Positions 45,454 to 54,693 of a DNA stretch of 64,000 bases are shown in pieces. Made by a program: the position numbers and the translations under genes. Source of the stretch: Sphaerisporangium rufum (GTDB lineage Bacteria > Actinomycetota > Actinomycetes > Streptosporangiales > Streptosporangiaceae). Location: NCBI RefSeq assembly GCF_016863395.1, contig NZ_BOOU01000003.1:1-64000 (forward strand). The letters are read 5' to 3'. Each line of letters starts with the position of its first letter. Positions within the stretch are counted from its first letter, which is position 1. Below the pieces are notes generated by a model. The model saw only the letters and a list, made by a program, of their open reading frames with translations, ran no database searches and was not told the DNA's origin.

Positions 45454-47397
45454 TCAGCGGCCCGGCCGGGACGGCGCGGGGGCGCCGCCGAACGCGGTGA
45501 GGAAGCGGTCGCGGAAGGTGTCCATCGGCCAGACCGGCGCCCCCGGGCCGGGCCGCAGGCCGTCCTGCCAGCCCCAGCCGGAGATCCGGTCCAGCACCGC
45601 CCGGTCCTTGGCCACGATGGTGATCGGCACGTCCCGGCTCGCCCCCGGCCCGGTGACCAGCGGCGCGGGCTGGTGGTCGCCGAGAAAGACCAGCACCAGG
45701 TCGTCGTCGCCGTACCGCTCCACGTACGAGAGCAGGCCGGTCAGCGAGTACTCGATGGAGCGCCGGTACTCGGCGCGCACCCGGGCCGGGTCGCTCCACA
45801 CCTGGTCGGGGTCCTGGCCGGCGGCGCGGATGGACCGGAACACCGAGCCGTCGCCGAGTTCGTCCCAGCCGACCATCCGGGGGATCGGCGCCCACGGGGC
45901 GTGGCTGGAGACCAGCGCGACCTCGGCCATGACCGGCGGGTGGTCCTTCTTCGCGCGCTCGGCACGCTGGAAGCTCTCCAGGGTGAACTGGTCGGGGACG
46001 GTGCCCCAGTTGAAGCCCGGCCCCCGGTAGCCGAGGTTCCACGACGCGTACACCTGGTCGTACCCGAAGAACGCCCCCTCCGGCCAGGCCCGGGTGACGC
46101 CCGGCATCACGCCGACGGTCCGCCAGCCGGCCCGCCGGAACGCGCCGTTGAGGGTGAGCCGGTCGCTCTCGACCGTCGCCTGGTAGCGCTGCTGGTCGTT
46201 CACCCAGCGGCCGGACAGCAGGGTGGCGTGCGCCAGCCAGCTGCCGCCGCCGATGGTCGGGGAGGTGAGGAAGCCGCTGCGCGCGGCGTACCCGGCGGCA
46301 CGCAGCCGGCGGTCACCCTCGGCGAGCACCGCGCCGACCCCGCCGGCGAACTCCTGGTCCTGCACCGCGTCCCGGCCGTAGCTCTCGACGAAGGCGAGCA
46401 GGACGTCCTTGCCGCGCAGGCCGGCCAGCAGCGCCTCCCCCGGCGTGGCGCGGAACGGGTCCTGGCGCAGCGCCGCCTGGAACTCCTCCTGGTCGCGCAG
46501 GCTGGTGCGCACCTGGAGCAGCCGGTCGGCGGCCAGCGCGGCGACCGGCGTGCCCGGCGCCAGCTGGGCGCCCAGCAGTGCGCAGATCACCCAGGTGACG
46601 GCGAGCACGCCCAGCGCGCCGGCCGACGCGGTCCGGCGCCGGGCCGCGGCGCCCGCCAGGCGCAGCGCCGACCACGTCATCAGCACCAGCACGGCGACGG
46701 CCAGCAGCACCGCCCCGGCCACCGCGCCGACGGCGCCGGCCGGGCCGGCGGACTCGGCCACGAAGTCCACCCCGGCCCGCAGGAAGTACCAGTCGGACAC
46801 CAGGTTGAACGGCCGGGCCAGCACCGACTGGAAGCCCAGGTCGGCCGCCTTCACAATGGCCAGCAGGCCGATCACCGCCCCGGCGGCCGCGGCCACCGCC
46901 CGGCGGGCGCGGCCCCGCAGTGCCAGGATCAGGACGCCGGCCAGCAGCGCCTCGGCCGGGAGCCGGACGAACCCGGCGGCGGTCAGCGCGTCGGGCCGGT
47001 CCGGCGCCAGCAACGCGAACGCCACCAGCAGGCCCGCCACCGGCGTGCCGGCCCGCCGCAGTGTCCGCCGCAGTGTCCGCCGCAGTACCCGCCGCGCCGA
47101 TCCCCGCCCCGCGGACGGGGGCGCCACGTCCGGCGCGGGCTCGCTGTTGGACTTGGCGTCGGGCAGCGGCCCGGCGACGTCCGACGCGGGTCCGGCGTCG
47201 GACACGCGTTCGGCGTCGGACACGGGTCCGGCGTCGGTGGACGCGGATCCCGCGTCGGTGGACGCGGGTCCGGCGGCGTCCGGTGCGGCGGCGTCCGGCG
47301 GCCCGGAGCTCCGCTCGCCGGCGGGAGGAGCGCCCTCCGGTCCGGTACGCCCGGCGGCGGCCGGCCGGTGCCGGTGGTATCGCGTGAAGACCGACAA
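45454..47397 (-). CDS. LTA-synthase/sulfatase-like membrane protein
   Basis: About 647 residues. A Ser/Asp/Ala/Pro-rich cytoplasmic N-terminus precedes five or so membrane helices (roughly residues 115-310). An extracellular alkaline-phosphatase-superfamily domain follows, with LLAFVESYGRDAV, TSPTIGGGSWLAHATLLSG (nucleophile region) and VFLGDHQPAP (metal ligands). This resembles LtaS-type enzymes that transfer glycerol-phosphate or phospholipid head groups. The actinomycete substrate is uncertain. Start uncertain: TTG at 47397 follows AGAAGGG; an earlier GTG at 47538 would add 47 residues that read like non-coding sequence. Divergent from the subtilase gene. Confidence 0.75.
   Translation of the reverse strand: MSVFTRYHRHRPAAAGRTGPEGAPPAGERSSGPPDAAAPDAAGPASTDAGSASTDAGPVSDAERVSDAGPASDVAGPLPDAKSNSEPAPDVAPPSAGRGSARRVLRRTLRRTLRRAGTPVAGLLVAFALLAPDRPDALTAAGFVRLPAEALLAGVLILALRGRARRAVAAAAGAVIGLLAIVKAADLGFQSVLARPFNLVSDWYFLRAGVDFVAESAGPAGAVGAVAGAVLLAVAVLVLMTWSALRLAGAAARRRTASAGALGVLAVTWVICALLGAQLAPGTPVAALAADRLLQVRTSLRDQEEFQAALRQDPFRATPGEALLAGLRGKDVLLAFVESYGRDAVQDQEFAGGVGAVLAEGDRRLRAAGYAARSGFLTSPTIGGGSWLAHATLLSGRWVNDQQRYQATVESDRLTLNGAFRRAGWRTVGVMPGVTRAWPEGAFFGYDQVYASWNLGYRGPGFNWGTVPDQFTLESFQRAERAKKDHPPVMAEVALVSSHAPWAPIPRMVGWDELGDGSVFRSIRAAGQDPDQVWSDPARVRAEYRRSIEYSLTGLLSYVERYGDDDLVLVFLGDHQPAPLVTGPGASRDVPITIVAKDRAVLDRISGWGWQDGLRPGPGAPVWPMDTFRDRFLTAFGGAPAPSRPGR
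47053..47088. repeat. 12-bp tandem repeat in the LTA-synthase-like gene
   Basis: Three copies of CCGCCGCAGTGT (the last ending TAC), encoding RRTL units on the minus strand just before the first membrane helix. A longer degenerate repeat in the Ser/Asp/Ala-rich N-terminus lies at about 47160-47290. Both regions are prone to slippage. Confidence 0.7.
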
Positions 47398-47620
47398 CCC
47401 GTGGCCCTTCTCTGCGCGGCTCCACGCGGAGCCTGGTGGCGCGGCGGTGGGCCGGCGCCGGGTGGCGGTCACCGTCCCGGATCGCCACCTCTGGCGGGAA
47501 ATCCTGGTACACCAGGTCGGCGAAATCCGGCAAACCACGAACCGTAGCCGGTAAATGGCGTTATGCAGCCATCGAGAGGCCGGCAGAGGTTGTTGCGAAT
47601 GTCACACCTTCATAGCGAAG

Positions 47621-47638
47621 TGCGCCAGATGTGGCGCA
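47621..47638. promoter_or_regulatory. Inverted repeat upstream of the subtilase gene
   Basis: TGCGCCA (47621-47627) and TGGCGCA (47632-47638) flank a GATG spacer, 58 bp before the subtilase start. It is a candidate operator in the divergent region between the subtilase and the LTA-synthase-like gene. Confidence 0.4.
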
Positions 47639-47695
47639 TTGCCCGGATCTTCGCGAACGATGAGCCGGCATGACGTCAACTCACCGGAGGTGCGT

Positions 47696-49417
47696 GTGAA
47701 ACGCGTCCTCGTCGTAACCGCCGCGGCGGCCGTGATCGCCACAACCATGGCGCTCCCCGCACAGGCCGTCCGAACGACGGCCGCAGCCGCGACGACGACC
47801 CAGTACGTGGTCCTCTACAAGGAGGGTGCCGCGGCCGCGGACGCCCGCAAGGCGATCGAGTCGGCGGGCGGCACCGTCGTCAAGGTGAACACCGCCGTGG
47901 GGCTCGCCACGGTCACCGCCACCGACGCCGGCTTCGCCGAGGCGGTGCGCGCGAGCGCGGCCGTCCAGGGCGTCGCCCGCGACCGGGTCATCGGCACCGC
48001 GCCCGACCTGGTGAAGAGCAAGCGTGAGGCGCGCGGCGCCAAGCGCGACGCCGACGTCGAGAAGGAGGGCCGCGGCGGCAAGGGCCGGCCGGAGCGTCCT
48101 CGCCCGACGAAGGACGAGCCGCTGTCGGACCTGCAGTGGGACATGAAGCAGATCCACGCGCCGCAGGCCCACGCCTACGAGCAGGGCGACCGCAAGGTCC
48201 TGGTCGGCGTGATCGACACCGGTGTCGACGGCTCCCACCCCGACATCGCGCCCAACTTCGACCGCAGGCTCAGCCGCAACTTCACCGTGGACATCCCCGC
48301 GGACGCCAACGGCGACCCGATCGACGGACCGTGTGAAGAGGAGCCGGACCGGTCCTGCCAGGACCCGAGCGACGTGGACGAGGACGGCCACGGCACGCAC
48401 GTCGCCTCCTCGATCGCCTCCCCGATCAACAAGCTCGGCATCGCGGGCGTGGCGCCCAAGGTGACGATCGTCAACCTGCGCGCCGGCCAGGACTCGGGCT
48501 ACTTCTTCCTCCCGGCGACCGTCGACGCGCTCACCTACGCGGGCGACCACGGCATCGACGTGGTCAACATGAGCTACTACATCGACCCGTGGCTGTTCAA
48601 CTGCGTGGACAACCCCGCCGACTCCGCCGAGGACCGGCAGGAGCAGGCCACCATCATCGCCGCCACCCAGCGGGCGCTGAACTACGCGCACCGCCGCGGC
48701 GTGACCATGGTCGCCGCGGCCGGCAACCAGGCCATCGACTACACCAAGACCAACGTCGACGCCTCCAGCCCCGACTTCGCGAGCGAGCCGGGCGAGGTGC
48801 CGCGCGATCGCACCATCCCGGCGAGCTGCCTGTCGCTGCCGGGCGAGGGCGAGCACGTCATCTCGGTGTCCGCCACGGGCATCAGCAAGCGCAAGGCGTA
48901 CTACTCCTCCTACGGCAACGGCTACGTCGACGTGGCCGCCCCCGGCGGCGACGCCTACGACACCCCCGACAACACCCGCGACATCACCAAGACGACCCTG
49001 TCGGCCTATCCCGAGTCGCTGGCCAGGGCCAACGGCGAGATCGACGAGAACGGCGAGCCCACCGTCGATTACGTGGTGAAGGACTGCCGGGGCGCCACCT
49101 GCGCGTACTACCAGTACCTGCAGGGCACCTCGATGGCCTCGCCGCGGGCCGCGGGCGTCGCCGCGCTGATCGTCAGCAAGTACGGCCAGCGTGACCGGCG
49201 TGGCGGCATGACCATGTCGCCGGACCGGGTCGAGCAGATCATGAAGAGCACCGCCACCCCGACGGCCTGCCCCAACCCGCCCGCCTACACCTACACCCGG
49301 CAGTTGCCGACCGGCCAGACCGCCACCGCCACCCACGTGTGCGAGGGCACCACCGCCGCCAACGGCTTCTACGGCGCGGGCATCGTCGACGCGCTGCGCG
49401 CCGTCACCCGCCGCTGA
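47696..49417 (+). CDS. Secreted subtilisin-family (S8) serine protease
   Basis: A 573-residue extracellular protease. Signal peptide 1-24 (AQA). Inhibitor I9-like propeptide about 35-105. A charged Lys/Arg-rich linker. Catalytic domain about 160-573 with D174 (VIDTGVDGSHPD), H232 (GHGTHVASS) and S479 (GTSMASPRAAG). The oxyanion Asn is in AAAGNQ. The catalytic domain has paired Cys (PCEEEPDRSC, DCRGATC), typical of secreted enzymes. Start: GTG at 47696 after GGAGG; longer frames lack a signal peptide. A terminator at 49430 follows. Confidence 0.94.
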   Translation: MKRVLVVTAAAAVIATTMALPAQAVRTTAAAATTTQYVVLYKEGAAAADARKAIESAGGTVVKVNTAVGLATVTATDAGFAEAVRASAAVQGVARDRVIGTAPDLVKSKREARGAKRDADVEKEGRGGKGRPERPRPTKDEPLSDLQWDMKQIHAPQAHAYEQGDRKVLVGVIDTGVDGSHPDIAPNFDRRLSRNFTVDIPADANGDPIDGPCEEEPDRSCQDPSDVDEDGHGTHVASSIASPINKLGIAGVAPKVTIVNLRAGQDSGYFFLPATVDALTYAGDHGIDVVNMSYYIDPWLFNCVDNPADSAEDRQEQATIIAATQRALNYAHRRGVTMVAAAGNQAIDYTKTNVDASSPDFASEPGEVPRDRTIPASCLSLPGEGEHVISVSATGISKRKAYYSSYGNGYVDVAAPGGDAYDTPDNTRDITKTTLSAYPESLARANGEIDENGEPTVDYVVKDCRGATCAYYQYLQGTSMASPRAAGVAALIVSKYGQRDRRGGMTMSPDRVEQIMKSTATPTACPNPPAYTYTRQLPTGQTATATHVCEGTTAANGFYGAGIVDALRAVTRR

Positions 49418-49429
49418 TCCTGCACCCCG

Positions 49430-49461
49430 ACGGGGTCCGTCCCACCCGGGACGGGCCCCGT
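49430..49461 (+). terminator. Terminator after the subtilase gene
   Basis: A 14-bp stem (49430-49443 with 49448-49461, one G-T pair) and a 4-nt loop, 12 nt past the subtilase stop codon. Confidence 0.7.
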
Positions 49462-49580
49462 TCCATCGCGCCCGCACCACCGCCGCGCTCCCGCCAGGCT
49501 GGCGCGGTGCGGCGCGCATGACCCGGATCCAGCGTGGCGCGCCCCGGACGGTCGCCGGGGGCAGGCGGGCCGGCGGTGGT

Positions 49581-50777
49581 CTACGCCCGCGTCTGGACGG
49601 CCGGGTCCGGCACGGCCCGGCCGGGCACGACGCGGCGGCGCCGGACCGGCATGCCGAGCATCGGGTGGACGACGCTCCAGGCGGCGCCCGCGCAGACCAT
49701 CTCCTTGACGACCGCGGCGAGCCGGCCGGTCAGCACCGCCGGCCGGGCGTGGTCGTCGGCGGTGACCGACTGGATCAGGCCCGCCCTGCGCCCCAGCGAG
49801 ATGCACCGGATGTAGTAGCGCAGCGGCGCGTTCGGGAGCTTCCCGCCGGTCAGCCGGGCCGCGATCGCGTCGGCGGCCTGCCAGGCGATCGGGATCCCCG
49901 AGGCGCAGGACATCCGCAGCGGCCGGCCCCCGGCGCCCATCGCCCAGGCGGCGTCACCGGCGGCGTACACGTCCGGATGCGATACCGAGCGCATCGTCCC
50001 GTCCACCACGATCCGTCCGGTGTCGGTGACCTCCAGCGTGGTCGCCGCCGCGATCGGATGCACCGCGAAGCCGGTCGCCCAGACGGTGACCTCGGCCGGG
50101 ATGACCGCGCCACCGGCGGTGACCACCCGGCCGGCCTCGACGGCGGTCACGGTCACCTGCTCGTGCACGGTGATCCCGAGCCCGCCGACGACCTTCCGCA
50201 GGTGCTCGCGCCCCTTCGGCGCGAGCCCGTCGCCGAGCGTGCCCTGAGCGACGACGGCGATGTCGAGGTCCGGCCGGGCCTCGGCGATCTCGGTCACCGC
50301 CTCCAGGCCGGTGAGGCCGCCGCCGACCACGACGACGGTCCGCCCGGCCTCGAGGCGGTTCAGGCGCTCGCGCAGCCGGAGCGCCCCCGGCCGGCCGGCG
50401 ATCTCGTAGGCGTGCTCGGCGACCCCCGGCACGCCCTGGTCGTGCCCGGCGCTGCCGAGGGCGTAGACGAGGGTGTCGTAGCCCAGCTCTTCGGTGCCGC
50501 CCCCGTCCTGGACGGTGACGGTCCGGCGGTCCACGTCGATGCCGGTGACCGTCGCGTACCTTGCTTCGACGCCGGTGCCCGCGAACATCTCGTCCAGCGG
50601 CCGGCGCCTGAGGTCCTGGCCGGCCGCCAGCTGGTGCATGCGGACGCGTTCCACGAAGTCGGGTTCGGCGTTGACCAGGGTGATGGCGACGTCCTGGCGG
50701 CGCAGCCGCCGGGTGAGGCGGCCGGCGGCCACGGCCCCGGCGTATCCGGCGCCCAGCACGACGATGCGGTGCGGCAT
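49581..50777 (-). CDS. FAD-dependent pyridine nucleotide-disulphide-type oxidoreductase (NDH-2-like)
   Basis: A 398-residue flavoenzyme. FAD-binding GxGxxG at the N-terminus (IVVLGAGYAGAVAAGRL). NAD(P)-binding GxGxxG in the middle (VVVVGGGLTGLEAVTEI). Closing FAD segment DVYAAGDAAW. The layout resembles type II NADH dehydrogenases; the acceptor is unknown. Start: ATG at 50777 with AAGGAA upstream. It follows the ECF41-type sigma factor by 103 bp on the same strand, and this sigma class usually controls a neighbouring oxidoreductase or decarboxylase. The palindrome at 50847-50866 lies between them. Confidence 0.92.
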   Translation of the reverse strand: MPHRIVVLGAGYAGAVAAGRLTRRLRRQDVAITLVNAEPDFVERVRMHQLAAGQDLRRRPLDEMFAGTGVEARYATVTGIDVDRRTVTVQDGGGTEELGYDTLVYALGSAGHDQGVPGVAEHAYEIAGRPGALRLRERLNRLEAGRTVVVVGGGLTGLEAVTEIAEARPDLDIAVVAQGTLGDGLAPKGREHLRKVVGGLGITVHEQVTVTAVEAGRVVTAGGAVIPAEVTVWATGFAVHPIAAATTLEVTDTGRIVVDGTMRSVSHPDVYAAGDAAWAMGAGGRPLRMSCASGIPIAWQAADAIAARLTGGKLPNAPLRYYIRCISLGRRAGLIQSVTADDHARPAVLTGRLAAVVKEMVCAGAAWSVVHPMLGMPVRRRRVVPGRAVPDPAVQTRA

Positions 50778-50846
50778 TTCCTTGGCTCCTGTCTGTCGCG
50801 GTTCACCACCTGAACCGGGCGGGCCGCCGGTTCCTGACAGGAGCGC

Positions 50847-50866
50847 GGTGTGAAGCGCCTCACACC
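50847..50866. promoter_or_regulatory. Near-palindrome between sigma factor and oxidoreductase genes
   Basis: GGTGTGA (50847-50853) and TCACACC (50860-50866) are perfect arms around AGCGCC. It lies 70 bp before the oxidoreductase start and 14 bp after the end of the sigma gene. The known ECF41 promoter has TGTCACA at -35; only a partial match (TGTCAGG) is present nearby on the minus strand. The element may be an operator for the oxidoreductase gene. Confidence 0.4.
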
Positions 50867-50880
50867 ACCGCCGGGCGGGT

Positions 50881-51825
50881 TCAGAAGATGGTGGCCAGCG
50901 GTTCCCCGTGGTCGGTGGCGGCCCAGTGTGCCGTCGCCCGCCGAAGCTTGTCCGGGTTGACCTGGTGGCGGAACGCGGCGATGCCCTCGGCGGTGACCTC
51001 CAGGCACATGACGCCGACGACCTGGCCGGCCACCACGGCCACCACGGCCGGGTCGCCGTTGGCGGTGCCCGCGTAGAGCGCGGGCCGTCCACCGACCAGG
51101 GCGCGCTTGGCCGCGCCGGGCCGGAACAGCCCCCACAGGAAGCGCGCGACCGCGGTGGCACCCTCGAACGCCTTGGCGCGGGCCGGGACCTTCCCGCCGC
51201 CGTCGCCGATCGCGACCGCGTCCGTGGTGAGCAGGCGGACCAGCGTCTCGATCCGGCCGTCGGCGGCGGCCGCCAGAAACTCCTCGACGATCCGCCGGGC
51301 CGCCGCCCGGTCGACCTCGGTCCGGGCCCGGCCGTCCGCCAGGTGCTTCTTCGCGCGGTGGAGGATCTGCTGGCTGGCGACCTCGGTGATGCCCAGGACG
51401 GCGGCGATCTCCCGGTGCGAGTGGTCGAAGGCCTCCCGCAGCACGTAGACCGCCCGCTCGCCGGGCGAGAGGCGCTCCATCAGGGTGAGGACGGCGTACG
51501 AGACCGACTCGCGCTGCTCGGCGGTCTCGGCCGGGCCGAGCATCGGATCGCCCGCCAGCAGCGGTTCGGGCAGCCACTCACCCACATAGGTCTCCCGGCG
51601 CGCCCGCGCGGAGGTGAGCTGGTTGAGGCACAGATTGGTCAGGACCCTGGTCAGCCAGGCCTCGGGCGTCTCGATCCGGGCGACCTCGGCGGCCTGCCAG
51701 CGCAGGAACGTCTCCTGCACGGCGTCCTCGGCCTCGGCCGCCGAGCCGAGCAGGCGGTAGGCGATGGCCGCGAGCCGCGGCCGGGCGGCCTCGAACCGGT
51801 CGACATCGTCCGCCGTCAGGGGCAT
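50881..51825 (-). CDS. ECF41-type (SigJ-like) RNA polymerase sigma factor
   Basis: A 314-residue extracytoplasmic-function sigma factor. Sigma region 2 is about 10-75 (AYRLLGSAAEAEDAVQETF) and region 4 about 110-165. A SnoaL-like domain occupies about 175-314. It carries the ECF41 hallmarks: WLPEP (84-88) in the linker, DGGGK (208-212) and NPDKL (290-294). Family knowledge: this C-terminal extension replaces an anti-sigma factor and controls activity. The usual target is an adjacent gene; here the FAD oxidoreductase downstream is the obvious candidate. Start: ATG at 51825. Confidence 0.93.
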   Translation of the reverse strand: MPLTADDVDRFEAARPRLAAIAYRLLGSAAEAEDAVQETFLRWQAAEVARIETPEAWLTRVLTNLCLNQLTSARARRETYVGEWLPEPLLAGDPMLGPAETAEQRESVSYAVLTLMERLSPGERAVYVLREAFDHSHREIAAVLGITEVASQQILHRAKKHLADGRARTEVDRAAARRIVEEFLAAAADGRIETLVRLLTTDAVAIGDGGGKVPARAKAFEGATAVARFLWGLFRPGAAKRALVGGRPALYAGTANGDPAVVAVVAGQVVGVMCLEVTAEGIAAFRHQVNPDKLRRATAHWAATDHGEPLATIF

Positions 51826-52334
51826 GCCGCGATCCTAGCCCGCGCGCCGCGGGCCGCCCCGCCGAGATCCCCCGCGCCGGCCGCCCGCCAGGCCGCGCGG
51901 CGGTCCCCGCCGGCCGGCCCGGCTGGACGCTGCGGCGGTAACTTCCGTCGAAACGACGGTAACTTTCATCGGACCGCGCGGGCGACGGCGGTCGCCACCT
52001 CCGCGCCGACCGGCCACGGGACCGGATCGGACCGGGCCGGCACCTGGCGAGGCGGGTGGCGATCTCTTGACAGGCCGCGTCATGGTCATGTTTGCTCCCG
52101 CTGCACGATCGACCCACCGCGTCCGGGACGAGAGGAGACGCCGGCATCTTCATGCGTTGACGTTGGGAACCACTTATCGGCGTGCCGTGGAAGCTCCGAT
52201 CGGCCGGAGTTCCGCCGCACCGCGACCTACCAGACCGGCCAGGCACCGCCGGGACGAAGATCAGCGAATTCGGGGCGACGGATCGTCCCCCGCCCAGCCA
52301 TGCTGCGTTTTCGAACACGGCGGGAGCCACTTGA
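51826..52334. other. Non-coding region between sigma factor and CE1 esterase genes
   Basis: No supported gene in 509 bp. At 51936-51944 and 51957-51965, CGGTAACTT is repeated in direct orientation 21 bp apart (two helical turns), with a CCGTCG-AAA-CGACGG inverted repeat (51945-51959) between them. On the minus strand the second copy reads TGAAAGTTAC, the motif seen before GH5. TTGACG at 52157-52162 is a possible -35 box for the esterase but no good -10 follows. Confidence 0.45.
51936..51968. promoter_or_regulatory. Paired CGGTAACTT repeats with GAAAGTTAC element
   Basis: Two direct CGGTAACTT copies (51936-51944, 51957-51965) on one face of the helix. Read on the minus strand, 51959-51968 gives TGAAAGTTAC, identical to 6713-6722 before GH5. 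Located between divergent genes, the sigma factor and a CBM13-bearing esterase. A regulator binding site is likely by form. Confidence 0.45.
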
Positions 52335-53681
<1,347 letters not shown>

Positions 53682-53724
53682 CGGTCCGTCCCTGACCGCT
53701 AGGACCACGCCACCGGCAAAGCAA

Positions 53725-53765
53725 GTGAAGGGCCGGATCGGCCGACCGCCGATCCGGCCCTTCAC
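53725..53765 (+). terminator. Terminator after the CE1 esterase gene
   Basis: A perfect 18-bp stem (53725-53742 with 53748-53765) and a 5-nt loop, 43 nt past the stop codon. It is among the strongest hairpins in the window. Confidence 0.75.
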
Positions 53766-53902
53766 CGCTCCCGCGCTCCTATCGCGGCCCGGCCGGCCGG
53801 ACGCGCCGGTGATCCGCCTCCGCACCGGTCCCGGCGGCCGGCGGGCCCGGCGTGCCCCGTACGCTGGCGAAGAAGGAGAGATTTTCCGAGGGGAGCGGGG
53901 TC

Positions 53903-54271
53903 ATGAACGCACGAGGGCACGAGATCGAGGTCACGCCGAAGTCGGAGCGGGTCGTGGTGCGGGTCGACGACGTGGTCGTCGCCACCTCCTCCCACCCGGT
54001 CGTGCTGACCGAGACGGGCGCGCCGCCGCGCTACTACCTGCCGCGGGCGGACGTGAAGATGGAGATGCTCACCCCGTCGCCGACGACGTCGCACTGCCCG
54101 TTCAAGGGCGACGCCACCTACTGGTCGGTCCAGACCGGTGGAAGGGTGGCCGAGGACGCGGTGTGGTCTTACGAGGAGCCGTTCCCCCGGGTGAAGGAGA
54201 TCGCCGGGCTGGTCGCCTTCTGGACCGAGAAGCCGGGCGTCACCCTGGAGGTCGACGGCCGGACCCGGTGA
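53903..54271 (+). CDS. DUF427 domain protein
   Basis: A 122-residue cytoplasmic protein of the DUF427 family: VVVRVDDVVVATSSHPVVL, PPRYYLPRADVKMEML, PSPTTSHCPFKGDATYWSV, VAFWTEKPGVTLEVDG. These cover the family's beta-barrel fold. Function is unknown; some members are fused to or adjacent to acyl-CoA or nucleotide enzymes. Start: ATG at 53903 after GAGGGGAG. Convergent with the DUF1905 gene. Confidence 0.9.
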   Translation: MNARGHEIEVTPKSERVVVRVDDVVVATSSHPVVLTETGAPPRYYLPRADVKMEMLTPSPTTSHCPFKGDATYWSVQTGGRVAEDAVWSYEEPFPRVKEIAGLVAFWTEKPGVTLEVDGRTR

Positions 54272-54287
54272 CCCGTCACCCGCGCGC

Positions 54288-54590
54288 TCACAGGTCGAGG
54301 AGCTCGACGGTCACGGTCGCGACGTCACCCACGTCGAGGCCCTCGGCGGTACGGACGGCTCGCTTGATCGGCAGGGCATAGGTCCCGCGCGCGCCGTCCG
54401 GGAAGATCGAGGTCCGCCACGTGGTCCTGCCCACGGTGACCCGGACCCGTAGCGAACCGAACCCGCGGCGCCGCCCGCCCGCCAGATCACCGATCTCCTC
54501 GGCCGCGTCGACGGGCAGGCTGACGAAGGTCCAGGTATCGGCCCGCCGGGCGTCCCACAGCCACAGCTCCGCGTCGAACACGATCACCAT
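54288..54590 (-). CDS. DUF1905 domain protein
   Basis: A 100-residue protein covering one DUF1905 domain (FDAELWLWD, WTFVSLPVDAAEEI, RVRVTVGRTTWRTSIFPDG, YALPIKRAVRTAEGL, VTVELLDL), a small beta-barrel of unknown function. Often encoded near stress or antibiotic-resistance genes. Start: ATG at 54590 with a weak ribosome site. Stands between DUF427 and the PucR gene. Confidence 0.88.
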   Translation of the reverse strand: MVIVFDAELWLWDARRADTWTFVSLPVDAAEEIGDLAGGRRRGFGSLRVRVTVGRTTWRTSIFPDGARGTYALPIKRAVRTAEGLDVGDVATVTVELLDL

Positions 54591-54693
54591 GCGGCCATCA
54601 TGGCACCACGGTCCGACGGTTCCGGCAGCCGTACCGCGCCCGGACGACGCTCCGGGGCGGCACCGGCCGGACGGCCCCGGCGGTCGGCGGATC

